Below, in pieces: positions 47,279 through 59,822 of a DNA stretch of 64,000 bases. The notes beneath the pieces were generated by a model that had not been told where the DNA came from, searched no databases, and saw nothing but the letters and a program-made list of their open reading frames with translations. Source of the stretch: Akebia trifoliata. Taxonomy: Eukaryota > Streptophyta > Magnoliopsida > Ranunculales > Lardizabalaceae. Within the stretch, counting starts at the first letter, position 1. Each line of letters begins with the position of its first letter. Both the position numbers and the translations under genes were made by a program. The DNA is taken from contig CM030715.1 of assembly GCA_017979445.1 (NCBI GenBank), forward strand, positions 13,355,660 to 13,419,659, read 5' to 3'.

Positions 47279-49752
47279 ACTATCAAGTTTAGGTTAGAAA
47301 AGGAGATAAGCCGAAAACTACCTGTTCTACCAAGTATGGTGCCTATGAGTTCTTAGTCATACCCTTCGACCTAACCAATGCACCTGTCACGTTCTATACC
47401 TTGATGAACGACTTTTTTAGGCAGTACCTCGATAAGTTAGTTGTGGTAATCTTGATGATCTTGTGGTGTCTAGCTCCACTCTTGAAGAACACGTTTAAAA
47501 TTTACACAAGGTGTTCCAAGTGTTTAGTGACAATTAGTTGTATGTCAAGTTATAGAAGTGCTCATTTGCTCAAGAATAAATCATGATTCTTGGCCATACT
47601 ATGGGCAGTGGAAAGATTCAGATGGATATAGAGAAAGTGCGCACTATTGATGAATGGAATACCACCCCTTCAACCATCACAGACCTTAGGACATTCATTG
47701 GTCTTGTGAATTACTATTAACGTTTCATCCAAGGGTATTCCAAACATGATACACCTCTCATAGACTTGTTGAAGAAATATTGTACTTGGTCCTGGTCGGA
47801 CTAGTGCAATGAGGCGTTTGAAGGCTTCAAGCTTGCTATTATGCAAGATCCTGTCTTAGCTGTACTGGACATCACCAAGTCGTTTGAAGTTTAGACTGAT
47901 GCATTTGATTTTGCTATTGGTAGAGTGTGTTACAAAATGGGCATCCACTTGTTTATGGAAGTCGTAAGCTCAATGATGCCGAAAGACGTTATACCACCCA
48001 AGAAAAGAATTGTTAGTCATCATCTATTGCTTGAGAATTTGGAGACATTATATGTTGGGATCACAGGTTCAAGTGAAGACTGATATTGTAGTCGTATGTC
48101 ATTTTCTAACTCAAAAGAAGTTGACCCTAAAATAGGCTAGTTGGCAAGAGTTCCTTGCAGAATTTGACTTGGCCTTGAAATATAAGTTAGAGAAGACTAG
48201 TAGTGTGGCCAATGCCTTGAGTTGCAAAGCAGAGCTAGTAGCCCTTCAGAGTCATGTTTCTCAAGTCACCCGCATTTTACAATAGAGAATTTAGAATGAT
48301 TTGAACATTGATCCCCTAGAGCCGCATATATGGTGAAAAAGGGAAAATACATCATTTTTGGCTCAAGGATGGGTTGTTATATACCACCAAGACCCATATA
48401 TATGTTCCACGGGCACACGGGCAGGATGAGAACTAATAAGAGAGTAATACGACACTCCATGAGCTGGCCATCCAGGTTGGCGCTGTACGTTGGCTTTCTT
48501 GGAACGAAGATACTATTGGTCGAACATTCGAGATGATGTGTTGGACTTTGTAAAGATTTTTCTCATTTGCTAATAAAATAAAATCAAGTGTGACAAACCT
48601 ATTGGCTTGCTAGAACCTCTTCCAATTCTTCAAAGGTTTTAGGAAAGTATTTCTATGGACTTTGTCTCAGGTTTGCCAAAAGTTGTAGAGTATGGTTCCA
48701 TCCTGGTATTGTGGATTGTTTCTCCAAATATACAATGTTTATCTCGGCATTGACACATTGCACAATAGAAGAGGCCGATCACTTATTTCTCAAATATGCT
48801 ATCAAGTATTGGGGTCTGCCCAAAAACATTATCATTATAGAGATTCAAGATTCACAAGAAAGTTTTGGACCAAACTGTTTAGATTACTTGGGTTTAAACT
48901 TAACTTTTCGACCAGTAGGCATTCTCAAACAGATGGGCAAATAAAGTGATTTAATACTATGTTGGAAGAGTATTTAAGGCATTTTGTCAATGCCAATCAT
49001 AAGAATTGGGCAAATCTTTGTGATGTCGCGTAGTTCTGTTTCAACCTTTACAAGAACTCTTCTTCCAACAAGAGCTTTTTTTTTGAATTTATGAGTAGCC
49101 AACAACCTTTAACACCTCACACTATTATTTCAAGATATCAGGGACAATGTTCAAGGGCGTACAAGTTTGCTAAGCTTTGGCAAGACAATAATGAAATTGT
49201 TAAGTCTTACTTTGAAAAAAGTGTCTAAGCCAATGAATAAATAGACTGATGAACATTGTCGACTAGATCCTTTCAAAGTTGGTGACTTAGTTTGCTCAAG
49301 ACAGATCAGTTGAGAAGGTTCAACTGAGTTCAGTGAGCACACAGAGGCATAATACAGCGTTATGAAGGCTTAATGTTCATATTTTCTCGAGTTGGCAAAG
49401 TCTCCTACAAATTGAAGTTACTGTACTAGTTACACAATATTCACCTTGTCTTCTATGCCAACTGTCTCAAGTCGGTCCATGTAGATCCAGTAGATCCCGC
49501 ACGGAGCATTCCAATACACACACATACGTTCTCTTTCAACAATTCAGCATAAGCATGTTGTCGACAAGGTCCTCACAAAGCATAAAGTCAACAACAGTTC
49601 AAGCAATCAACATCACGTAGAGTACTTCGTCAAGTGGAAAAACATGCCAGAATGTGAAGTTGCTTGGGAGAGTGGAGAAAACTTACTACCTTTTAAACAG
49701 AAGGTCGAAGAGTTTCTCAAGGACAATGTGATGAGGACGTCTATAAAATAGG
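47279..49752 (+). pseudogene. Decayed chromovirus RT-RNase H-integrase-chromodomain (3' part)
   Basis: Continues the RT broken at 31137. Blocks seen: the [19 protein letters not shown] region (about 47317), [16 protein letters not shown] (about 47401; the YLDDI catalytic box is degraded), an RNase H trace (TDAFDFAIG, about 47899), integrase core fragments (HTIEEADHLFLKYAIKYWG at about 48753) and a C-terminal chromodomain (EYFVKWKNMPECEVAWES, about 49619-49672). Stops and shifts are frequent. Presence of the chromodomain with 0.5-kb LTRs and an initiator-Met PBS fits the Reina/Galadriel side of chromoviruses, but the clade is only inferred. Confidence 0.85.
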
Positions 49753-49762
49753 TGGGGGAGAG
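49751..49762 (+). promoter_or_regulatory. Polypurine tract of the host chromovirus
   Basis: GGTGGGGGAGAG directly before the 3' LTR start TGTGAAGG. Confidence 0.85.
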
Positions 49763-50292
49763 TGTGAAGGCCACGAACTATGACACCTAGAATTAGGTGT
49801 AGCTCATTTTGGAGTCATCCAAGAATACCCATGTAAATCCATGTAAGTCTCACATATGAAGTCGTGTTAGCCCCATGCCAAGAAATACTTGTTAAGTGGC
49901 ATTTTCATAATGAAAGAGTATGACTGGCCTCTATTTTTGATGTTTCCTTCCAGAAACCTAGGAAAGACTTAGCGTACTCTTGGTAAGAAGGGTGTCTTTG
50001 TGCCCAATCCCCAACCTACACCCACGTTGACTTTGAGCCCTAACCTAAGCTACTTGGCATCTTTTGTGAACTAGACCAGTTGCTTGTAACACACCTTATT
50101 TGCTTTTGTAACGTGTTACTTCGTATAATTACATACTATATCAACAAAGTTATTTTTGGGCTTAGCCTTGTGTTGCCCCTATTTTCTTATATTGCTAGCT
50201 ACGTTTTGTGTGTGAATTATTTAACAGGCTTGTTTGTCGATTATCACTCCAAGTGTCGTATGACCTCACTTCAGAAGAACACAACCGTGACA
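49763..50292 (+). mobile_element. 3' LTR of the host chromovirus
   Basis: 530 bp from TGTGAAGGCCACG to CACAACCGTGACA. Colinear with the 5' LTR at 28515-29045; the many differences by eye show an old insertion, clearly older than the nearly identical LTRs of the array nested in it. Confidence 0.9.
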
Positions 50293-52665
50293 TAGTGGCC
50301 TTTGGAGTATTTTATCAATATCCTATTTCACACTAGACCCATGTTGTTGACACGACACCAACAATCATTGTTTAACTCGTGACTGGCGTCTATGATGCTA
50401 ATCCAAGACTTTAGGATTTAACAAAAGCCAAGGAGGGGTACTACGAGACCAGGGACTGGCGTCTTTATGGAAGACTCGACGAAGACATTTTTAAAGATTG
50501 CCTCATAAGAGCTAAACCTTGTATTGGGCGCAATAGGGTGTCAACATTAATGTTAGTCTTGTTAACAGAGTTCCAGGTTTACTTAGTTGTCCTAAGCTGA
50601 CTTCCCTACTAACACTAGACATGGAATAAGTTATTATAAGGAAAGTTAGCCTAGAACATTGATCTATCCTACTTTGCCCCCTTGTTGTTCCCCCCTTCAG
50701 TGGGTTACAAGGGATGATAGTGAGAATGGAAATAGATTGCTCATGATTGGTCACAGATTGATTGATATTGGTTAATTGTATAATTCATTGAGTTGGATCT
50801 AGAACATTTTTTAGGTTATCGAATCTGAATCGAGAGCAGTGGTGAGTTCTTAGTTGATCTCATCCCCACTACAAGGAAAATGGCTTATGATCCAATCCCG
50901 CAATGTAGCAAGGAGATTAACTCCATTTCGAATCTCAATTTTTTTTCAAAATTTTAAGATTTGGATCAAAACTAAGATTACAACTAGATCAAATTCAGAA
51001 AAAAAAAAACTCTAGATTTGATGAAAAAGTTTTCTTAATAAGTAAAACTATATTTTAAAGTTCGTAATCTAGATTAATGGATAGAAAATTAAATTTATTA
51101 TTTATAAAATATTTTTTATTAGTAAAGGTTAATCTTATGGACCAATTTTTCCAAATCCACAGTTAATCGAATTACAAATCATCAGTGAGAAATCAAGAAT
51201 TAATGGAAGAGAATAGAGATCATTAAAATTTGACACATATCTAACCTCACCTTCTCTTAAATTGAACAAATACTCACAATTTCGATTGAGTCTTTTTTCT
51301 TGTTTTCCTTTTGGTCAAATTGCTCCGAAGTTAAAATGAATTTCAACTTTAGTTGGGGAAATTTCACTATCTTATTTTTTTCCTCTTTTCCTCTTTCTCA
51401 AAATCTTGGATTTGTTTTTTATTTTATTTTATTGCCAATCTCTCGATCTCTAAACTTTTAGATATGGATCCCTCAAACAAGAGCCTCTCCCCTTTATTTA
51501 TAGAAATCATAGGGGGAGGAAACTTACAGATTAAGTATTTCCTAAAATGGTAAAAACATAAATGTTAAGTAATATCCAAAAATAATAGAGCATACAAAGT
51601 GAGTAAGTTCTGAAAAATGAGGGAAGTGACAAAAATGATTTTGACTCTTTATTGATTGATCTCTGATTTTTTTTATTTTTTCAACCAATTCTTCGAATTT
51701 TGAATGCTTTAGTTGTCAATTTCTCTTAATATAATGCTCATAGGACTCTGATCGTCCACAATAGTGTCTGAGTTCTAGATGAAAATGTTTGATCATGATC
51801 TATGATGTGGCCCATCTTGACATATGACAATAAAGTCTCCTTGGAACATTAACTAGAGGAACTCAAAGGCGAGCATCATACCTAAATTTGGTAAGTGAGT
51901 AGATTAGGAAAAAAACATTGAAACCCAGTATGTTAGAGAGTCCAAAATAACAGTACGAATATATCAGCATTGTGAATATCTCAAGAATTTTTTATAAGTC
52001 TATATAAAAGCCAAAGAAATAAATAAGTGTCATTTTGTAAACATGAGGACATTGCGACGACTCTTGAAGTTTTTTGAAAGTAGAGGCTGTCATTGAAGGA
52101 GAGAAAGATGAAGCATTGTTTTAAGGCAAAAATCATCGACAAGGCACTCATATAATCACAGAAGAGCATTTTTTAGAGGTGAGAATTTTTCAGAGGTATG
52201 TATTTATTGAATCTTGCATTTGAGAGGTTCTATATGATCGTAGCCATATCGTGGTCAATTTTTTGAGCATTCATCATACATTGTGCCATGTAAACTCAAC
52301 CAAGAGAATGGAGAATAGTAGAAATCCAATAGGGAAGGGGTAAAAGGTAATAAGAAGAACAAAAACGAGACCAAAGGGAAATCAATAGAGAGTAAATAAA
52401 AAAGAACCAAAATGGACCAAAAGCGAAGGAGAATAGGAGAAAAAATGAAAAAGATTCATATAAAAAGATGAACACCCTAAAAAATAACGTGAAAAATCAC
52501 TATTGTGAGAAACGTTTAACCCCAAAAGCGATTTGATAGTACTATAAACTATAATGATATTGGGTGTGCAAAGTAAAGTGATATCACGACAATGATATTG
52601 AGGAATAGGAATGGTGATTTTAACATAGTGGTACCAATATAATCAATTAGAAAAACAATACGATT
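50293..52665. other. Unassigned intergenic stretch
   Basis: No gene or complete element recognised. On the minus strand near 51488-51508 there is 'tctataaataaaggggagagg', a TATA-like core promoter of the kind found in LTRs, but no paired repeat, PBS or polypurine tract was found to support an element. Confidence 0.4.
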
Positions 52666-53370
52666 TGTAATACCCTGAGTTTTTAATTCATATCTCAAGG
52701 AAATTTAAATAGTGGAATTTTGAGAAAATTCTGAAAGTAGAACTTAGAGTAAAATTTTCAGATTTTGTTATGTTCACTTTTAATGAAATATGAACTCATC
52801 ATTAGATTTAAAACGGTTGAAAAAAATACTTTAACCTATAACCACACTCACATTCGAGTTCGAATAGAAAAGTTACAAATCCTCAATTTTTGGGTTAGAT
52901 AGGGCTAAAAAAGTAAATTTTTGTTAGAACGAGAATTGAAAGAATCTGATTGAACCATTAGGTCCGCAATAAACAATTATAAAAAATGAAGTATTCACTT
53001 GTCAATTTTTTAGCCTGAAAAATCAAATTATTGTAAAAAATGAAAACAAATTTAAAAATACCGATTTCGTCACGCATTTTCTTTATAAAATTGCTTTATA
53101 TTTTTATTTTATTTCCCACTGTCTTCTCCAAGTGTCAAAAAACAATAACCATAGTTGACTAAAAAAATATTGATTTTTCAACCATTTTGATTTCGATTTT
53201 TATCGCGATCAGGACCTTATTGGTTGTTGACAAAAAAGGGAAAGTTGTCCACATCGTCAAACACTACAAATACACCTCATCATTTTCTCTCTATCTCTCA
53301 TCTCCTTGTCTACTTTTCATCAAAAATCATCCAAACCACATATTTTATCAAAGAGATTCGATTTTTGAAC
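52666..53370 (+). mobile_element. Truncated Tekay-type LTR (5' part)
   Basis: Starts TGTAATACCCTGAG at 52666 and follows the LTR at 11623 for about 650-700 bp ('agtggaattttgagaaaattctgaaagtag', 'accataggtcc', 'aataaccatagtt', 'tttctctctat...cttttcatc'). It then gives way to the 135-bp array. The 2.3-kb remainder of the LTR is absent. Confidence 0.72.
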
Positions 53371-53416
53371 CATTACGTGCATTAAATTCAGTGGGTTAAC
53401 TCACAAATTTTGAGTT

Positions 53417-54340
53417 GCCACGTGTATTAAATCGGTGAGTTAACCACGTGCCTAATTTTTAAAATAAAATCGATTCAAATTTTCAATGTCCCAAAAATCA
53501 GCGAGTCGACTCACAATTTGTTAACCAAAAGAATCCTAATTTTTTGGAATCGCCACGTGTATTAAATCAGTGACTTAACCCACGTGCCTAATTTTTTTTA
53601 AAAATTCGATTCAAATTCTCAATATCCCCAAAATCAGCGAGTCGACATGCAATTTGTTAATCATAAGAATCATAATTTTTTTTTTCGGAATTGCCACGTG
53701 TATTAAATCGGTGATTTAACTCACGTGCCTAATTTTTAAAAATTCGATTCAAATTCTCAATGTCCCCAAAATCAGCGAGTCGACTCGCAATTTTTACATC
53801 ATAAAAATCATAATTTTTTTTGGAATCGCCACGTGTATTAAATCGGTGATTTAACCCACGTGTCTAATTTTAAAAATTCGATTCAAATTCTCAATGTCCC
53901 CAAAATCAGCGAGTCGACTCGCAATTTTTTAATCAAAAGAATCCTAATTTCTTTTGGAATCGCCATGTGTATTAAATCGATGATTTCATCCACGTGCCTC
54001 ATTTTAAAACATTCGATTCAAATTCTCAATGTCCCCAAAGTCAGCGAGTCGACTCGCAATTTTTACATCATAAGAATGATAATTTTTTTTGGAATCGCCA
54101 CGTGTATTAAATCGGTGATTTAACCCATGTGTCTAATTTTAAAAATTTGATTCAAATTCTCAATGTCCCCAAATTCAGCGAGTTGACTCGCAATTTGTTA
54201 ATCAAAAGAATCCTAATTTCTTTTGGAGTCGCCACGTGTATTAAATCGGTGATTTAACCCACATGCCTAATTTTTTAAAAAATTCGATTCAAATTTTCAA
54301 TGTCTCCAAAGTCAACAAGTTGACTCGCAATTTTTATTGT
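53417..54340. repeat. Tandem array, about 135-bp unit, 7 copies, with paired G-boxes
   Basis: Units begin at 'gccacgtgtattaaatc' at 53417, 53552, 53693, 53828, 53962, 54097 and 54231 (spacings 134-141 bp). Each unit has two CACGTG motifs about 29 bp apart, often intact, flanking 'tattaaatcggtgatttaac', then 'gattcaaattctcaatgtcc' and the palindromic 'gcgagtcgactcgc'. Weaker relatives continue to about 54600. No coding sense. Confidence 0.92.
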
Positions 54341-55019
54341 GAAAATCGATTTTTTAATTTTATCTTTCGTGTACACCAATAATTTTTATTGAGTAGATCA
54401 ACATTAATGAGTTAACCCACTAACATCAAAAGTCGACGAATCGACTCGATAGACATCAACAATTAATGAACCGGTCCACTAACTTGAAAATAACGAGTTG
54501 GCCCAATCAATCTATCAACAAAAATGGTCGAATTGATCCACTAATTTTAAAAAAAATTAAAGATTGTCTTTAATACCACGTAAGCCCCCAAAATCAACGG
54601 ATTAATTCGAATGCATAAAAATGTGAAATCAAGAATCAATAATAATAAAAATAAACTAAAAATAAAAAAATAAAAAATAAATAAAGAAATGAATAAATAA
54701 AATAACTTACCTTCACCAAATAATTTTTGATGCGTGGATTCGTTCAAAAAGAAATTGAAAAGCTTGTGACACCCAATGATGTTGGAATAGGAGGAGATGA
54801 TGACCATTGTGGGATGTCTAATAAATCAAAGGAGCGTTGCCAAAGAGAGAGAGAAATTACTATTATTTTTTTTATGGAGCGAAAGAGTTTTGGAGAGAAG
54901 TTATAGGATTAATGGAGATATAAAAATGGGCAGCAAGATAGATAAAATTGGAGCTTTAATGGGTGGAATATGATGAAGGTGTGGCTGTAATGGAGATGAA
55001 AAAGTTGCAGAAATTTGTT

Positions 55020-55160
55020 TAATAGGGGAAGAAGAAGATAGAAAGTTGTAGAATTTTTAATGGGGAGAAAGAAGATGGAAAGTTGAATTTTTTAATGGGG
55101 AGGTTGCTGAATTTTTAATGGGGGAGGAAGAAGATGGAAAGTTGTAGGTTTTTTGGTTAT
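55020..55160. repeat. About 55-bp imperfect tandem repeat
   Basis: Three to four units around 'gaagaagatggaaagttgta' and 'gaatttttaatgggga', inside the Tat LTR downstream of its TATA box. Confidence 0.7.
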
Positions 55161-55218
55161 GGAGGGTAGTAAAAAAAAACGTCGGCTCGAGTCCCCTTCA
55201 ATGGTCCCTTGCCTCTAC

Positions 55219-55226
55219 CTTTTATA
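55219..55226 (-). promoter_or_regulatory. TATA box of the second Tat LTR
   Basis: Minus strand ACTATAAAAGGTAG, between the AT-rich U3 and a (GAGAGG)n-containing leader. Confidence 0.6.
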
Positions 55227-55244
55227 GTGGTTCTCCTCAAAAAT

Positions 55245-55275
55245 CATGAGAGAGGGAGAGAGGGAGAGAGGAAGA
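55245..55275. repeat. (GAGAGG)n-type microsatellite
   Basis: 'gagagagggagagagggaga' and neighbours; a CT-rich leader on the element's sense strand. Confidence 0.85.
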
Positions 55276-57047
55276 AATGGGAGAGATCTGAGAATGAGAG
55301 GAGAACATGGATGGTTATGAGGAGGACTTAGAGATGTTAGAGAAGAAGATGGGGGAGTTGGAGAGTGCCCACGTTTTATTCTCTCTCTCTCTTTTTTTTT
55401 TTATTTAATTTTTTTGATTTTGGAGAAGGAGAGGTGGTGATCCCACGCTACTCGTACTATGGTAATTTCTCGCTAATGAGTTGTGATTGGTTGATTTTTA
55501 TTATTATTATTTAGTTGAATTTTGGATTCGTTGACATTTTGATTTAACTTTTATGTTTTAAATTAAATTTGAATTTGTGTTTGGTCTTAAATTTTGGATT
55601 AAAATTATTAGATTAAAATTTAATTTGAATTTTGATTGTAATATTGGTTATTGGCCGATTTTATTTTGTTTCGATTGGTTGATCGTTCGATTTTAATTTT
55701 AATTGGTTGAGTGATTTTTAATTTGATTTTAATTTAAGTTTTAATTATTTAGTTTGAATTTAATTTTTAATTTAAATTTTGAACGGGTTGATTAATTTGC
55801 ATTTTAATTTGAAATTTAAATTGATTTTAATTTTTAATTGGTCAGTTGATAGGATTTCGATTGGTTAAGTTTTGAGTTTTAATTTGATATTAGATTGGGT
55901 TCGATTTTAAAATTTAAATTTATTGATAGAATTTGAGTTTAATTTTGATGGTTGATTACTTGAAATCTTTATTTTGATTGATCGAATTTTTATTATTATT
56001 ATTTTTAATTTGAAAAATATTTTTGATTGGATTTAATTGTTCGATTTTAATTTTAATTGTTTGATTTTAATTTTAATTTTAATTTTAATTGTTTGGATTT
56101 TTTAATTTGAATTGTTTAATTTTTAATTTGAATTTTTTGTTTTGTTTAGATTGGATTTCGATTTACATTGTCCTAGGGATCGGGATCTCTAAATTGTAGA
56201 GTTGGATATTGAGGGGTATTTTGGTCTTTTGGCGATTTTTACAGATTTTTCTTGAACTTCTCTGTTTTCATTGATTTGGGTCTTGTTAGACTCGAAATCA
56301 CATTCTGAGTGCAATGGAGGTACTTTCGAGATTTTTCGAAGGTCCGAGATATATGAGGTGTATTTTCATCATTTTTGTAATTTTTACAACTTTTTAGGGA
56401 TTTCAGCGTGAGGTTTTCTTTCAGTTACTGTGTGAGTATTTCTAAGTTCTAAAGTTATATTTTTCTAGCGTAGCGAGGTCTCTAAGTTATCGAATTGTGT
56501 AACGAACCTATGCGTACGTGCTTGCTAAGTCAGGTGTAAGATGTAACGATTCTAAGCGTGCGTAAACTTCTATGTCGAGTTGTGACGAGTAGGGGGATGA
56601 AAATAAAGTAGAAATATAAGGAATCAAGCAGTACTCACAAGCCTTCGAGTTCTTTTATATTCATCATTAGGAATCCACCAAAACCGAGTGACGAATTGTG
56701 GAATTAGGCAGGTGAAAAAAATGGGGTGTCTCCAGATGCGCTCTTTGGCAGAGGGTGGAAGCAAACTAGATGCCCAATCTATTGTGGCAGATAGTGCGTC
56801 ATCCGAAAACCAAAGCTAGTGACAGTCCATTTTGCAGCCTAATTTGTCAATTTGTCAAAGTATCCAGATCCTTGAGGGTAGCCTCTCTTTGGAAACATGT
56901 CAGATCCTTGAATTTTGAAAAATTCTCCTTGACTAATGCGAATGCAATACAAGTGCACGGGTGTGACATTGTGTAGTGATGAACATAAAAATTCTTGCAA
57001 CATGTTTTTTATTTTAGAAAATCAGATAAAACTGAGTAAAATCTGTG

Positions 57048-57555
57048 CAGGTCTGAGTAAAATTCGAGAAAACCCTCGGTGGTATCTGAGCAATCTGAGA
57101 AAGAATCTCGACAGGTATGAGTAAAATCTGAGTAGGTCTGAGTAAAATCTGAGAAAACCCTCGGTGGTATCTGAGCAAAATTCGAGAAAGAATCTCAGCG
57201 GGTCTGAGTAAAATCTGAGCAGGTCTGAGTAAAATCTGAGAAAACCCTCGACGGTGTCTGAGTAAAATCCGAGAAAGAATCTCGACGGGTCTAAGAAAAA
57301 TCTAAGCAGGTCTGAGTACAATCTGAGAAAACCCTCGGCGGTGTCTGAGCAAAATCTTAGTAGGTCTGGGTAAAATCTGAAAAAACCCTCGGCTGTGTCT
57401 GAGCAATCCGAGAAAGAATCTTGGTAGGTCTGAGCAAAATCTAAGTAGGTTTGAGTAATATCCGAGAAAACCCTCGGTGGTGTCTAAGCAAAATCCGAGA
57501 ATGAATCTCGACAGGTCTGAGCAAAATCTGAGCAGGTCTGAGTAAAATACTGGAG
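57048..57555. repeat. Tandem array, about 86-bp unit with about 21-bp subunits
   Basis: 'aaaaccctcgg' or its variants recur at 57069, 57154, 57241, 57328, 57382 and 57467 (spacings 85, 87, 87, 54, 85). Each unit is itself built from 'gtctgagtaaaatctgag' subunits, so the array grew in two steps. It makes a long Phe/Tyr-rich open frame on the minus strand (57022-57321) that is a repeat artefact. Confidence 0.9.
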
Positions 57556-58167
57556 TAAAAATCTCACTCCACAGGAATCATTTTTTTTTAGATGGTCAGA
57601 TCAACATTTGAACCTCAGGGGTTTTCAAAAAAATGCTATCAAAAGGGTAAACTTTAATTTCAGATTTTCCTTATCCTTTGGGGCTGGAATTGATCAGGCT
57701 TAAGAAAAAAAATGCCCCTAGTTTGATAGGACATTACACTAGGGATAATTGAACATATTTTAAAATGACATGCCCCTAATGTTGGGGGAAAATAAATATG
57801 CTTCCAAACAAAAGGAGAAGTGTCCCTCAATATGAAAATTAGAAGTCTTAGATTACCACAAGTGCAATAAGGATTCACTTTTAATTTCAATTTTATTGAA
57901 GATCATGAGTCAGGCTCATCTGTTGGAAACAAATATTCAATTTTGAGGTTCATCTTGGAGATCACGTTCTTTCCCCTTTGGCTCACTTAGGAAAGTAAAC
58001 TTTTCCAGATCAGTCGTAGACAAGATACATGTGGCTTCTAAGTTTTTTGCTTGACTTAAACTAGGTACTGAAGCTTGGACATTCAGACTTTTGATGCTTT
58101 AACTCGGCTCATCTTTGGAGATTCTCGGCTCGACGAAAATTTTCTTTTGATTGCTCTATCTTTTGTT

Positions 58168-58316
58168 TAGATTGCCTGTTCAGGTTTTCAATCTAACGAG
58201 CTTGCAATTTTCTTTTTCTTTGCTCTAATTGTTACCAAGGCCGTCCTTTCGGATTTTCAACCTTGCGAGCTTGCTTTAATTATATCCTAAGCTGCCCTTT
58301 CGGGTTTTCAACCTAG
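58168..58316. other. Three stem-loops in the second Tat 3' UTR
   Basis: Stems TAGATTG/CAATCTA (58168-58174 with 58189-58195), CAAGG/CCTTG (58236-58240 with 58261-58265) and CTAAGCTG/CAACCTAG (58287-58294 with 58309-58316, two mismatches). Counterparts of the set at 2866-3033. The first stem differs from the TAGGTTG/CAACCTA form on both sides and stays paired. Confidence 0.7.
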
Positions 58317-58764
58317 CAGGCTCTTTTATTTTTTATTTTATTTTATTTATTTATTTTTTTTTGGAGTTCTGGAGTTACTGTTTGATCACATTTGTTATTT
58401 TCCTTCACCTTTTCGTGTGGTACTTAGGAGGACTTCCATAGGTGGGCTTAGGAGTAGGCTAAGAAAGAAAAGAGACTTGAGGCTCAAGAACCCGAATGCC
58501 TTTTGTGTGGCATTCCTTTAAAATAGTTTTCTTTTCCTTCCCCATTTTGACAATTTTTCTTTGCGGGGGAAGATTTTTTTTATTTTTTGAACTGGTAGGG
58601 CCTGAAGTAATTTCTCAGGATGCCTACGTACCCCAGAATTTTGAGATCAGACCAAAACGTAGTTCAAAAATTTCCCTCCCCTAGGTTAAGTGATCGGACT
58701 GAGAAAGAAAAAAGTTTTATTTATTTATTTTTTTTAAATGACTGCAAGGGCTGAGATGGCCTCC

Positions 58765-59822
58765 TCAAATGTAATATCGCTTGATCTGGTCAAGGTTTGT
58801 CAGTTCTGGTAATTCGATGCCATCGTGATCTTGGAGTTTGACAGCTTTCCCAGGCAATACCTCTTTGACAATAAAAGGACCTCCCCAATTAGGCTTGAAT
58901 TTGCCTCTAGGATCGAAGATGGGTGCTCGATTTTCTTTAAGTACGAGGTCTCCAGCTTGTAAGTCGTGAACTTTAGCCCTTTTATCAAATGCCTGAGCGA
59001 CTCTTCTCTGATAGGCTTGCATGTGGTACAATGCTTTAAGTCGTTTTTCATCGATTAAGTTCAACTCTTCGTACCGGTGATGAACCCAGTCTGCTTCTGA
59101 TAACTGACTTTCCATTAGAATTCTGAGGGACGGGATTTCCATTTCAACTGGCAAGACAACTTTCATTCCGTACACTTGTGAATAAGGGGTGGCTCCGGTG
59201 GAAGATCGTATCGAGGTACGGTATGCCTAGAGTGCAAATGGTAATTTTTTAGACCAATCCCTATGCGATTGACACATCTTCCTGATGATCGTCTTGAGAT
59301 TCTTATTGGCTGCTTCAATGCTCCGTTAGTCTGGGGACTGTAAGGTGATGATTTGTGGTGTCGGATCTTGAACTTTGAACACAGAGAAATAAATTCAGCT
59401 TTGAAATGTGACCCGTTATCAGAAATCAGTTCAGAAGGTACCCCATATCGACTGATAATATGTGTTTGGACGAATTTGGCAACTTTGGAAACAGTGAGAA
59501 CAGCATATGAGGTGGCCTCTACCCATTTTGTAAAATAATCGATGGCCACAAGAATGTACTCATGTCCATTTGATGCTTTAGGTGTGATCTTACCAATTAT
59601 ATCAATTTCCCAGACAAAAAATGGCCATGGCGAAGTCAAACCAACTAACTGAGATGGAGGTACATGTATGAGGTGAGCATGTACTTGGCATTTATGGCAA
59701 GTCTTGACCAAGTGATGACAGTCTGTTTCCATTGTTGGCCAATAATATCCCTGTCTCATGATTCGTTTGGCTAACATTTTCCCACTCATATGTGGTCCAC
59801 AGTCTCCGTCAACACATGACAA
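58765..59822 (-). pseudogene. Tat integrase, frameshifted
   Basis: Read right to left: an HHCC-like zinc-binding part (CHHLVKTCHKCQVHA, about 59700), the core with first Asp in WEIDIIG (about 59610), second Asp in LISDNGSHFKAEF (about 59415), then SPYSPQTNGA (about 59340). The frame shifts right there, before the catalytic Glu, and a Trp codon further on is TAG. The C-terminal part is open again at 58765-59175 (VYGMKVVLPVE, then KPNWGGPFIVKEVLPGKAV) and ends in TNLDQIKRYYI. It would join element DNA to the genome; this copy cannot make a whole enzyme. Same gene as the RT and protease upstream. Confidence 0.88.

Larger units (their letters stand above)
54600..56734 (-). mobile_element. 3' LTR of the second Tat element (inner boundary clear, outer boundary not)
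   Basis: On the minus strand it begins TGGAGACACCCCATTTTTT at 56734, a one-base variant of the TGTAGACACCCC start of the other Tat LTRs. It shares the 'gacctcgctacgctaga' region with the LTR at 1132 (near 56470 here). A long degenerate 'gattttaatttgaatt' tract (about 55500-56160) is the U3. The outer end was not found; it lies at or left of about 54600, possibly including the 135-bp array. Confidence 0.65.
56735..58764 (-). mobile_element. 3' UTR of the second Tat element
   Basis: Between the pol stop (58765) and the LTR (56734). In minus-strand order it holds the CCTGAAGTAA block (58599-58666), three stem-loops (58168-58316), a 'tgcccctag...tgcaataagg' block (about 57712-57875), an 86-bp tandem array and about 250 bp of unique sequence. 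The same order is seen in the element at 1-3660 except that the tandem array is a different sequence. Confidence 0.8.

Noticed and set aside
57022..57321. 99-codon Phe/Tyr/Leu-rich frame on the minus strand
   Set aside because: It lies wholly within the 86-bp tandem array. The repeated 'FYSDLLRF' text follows from the repeat unit.
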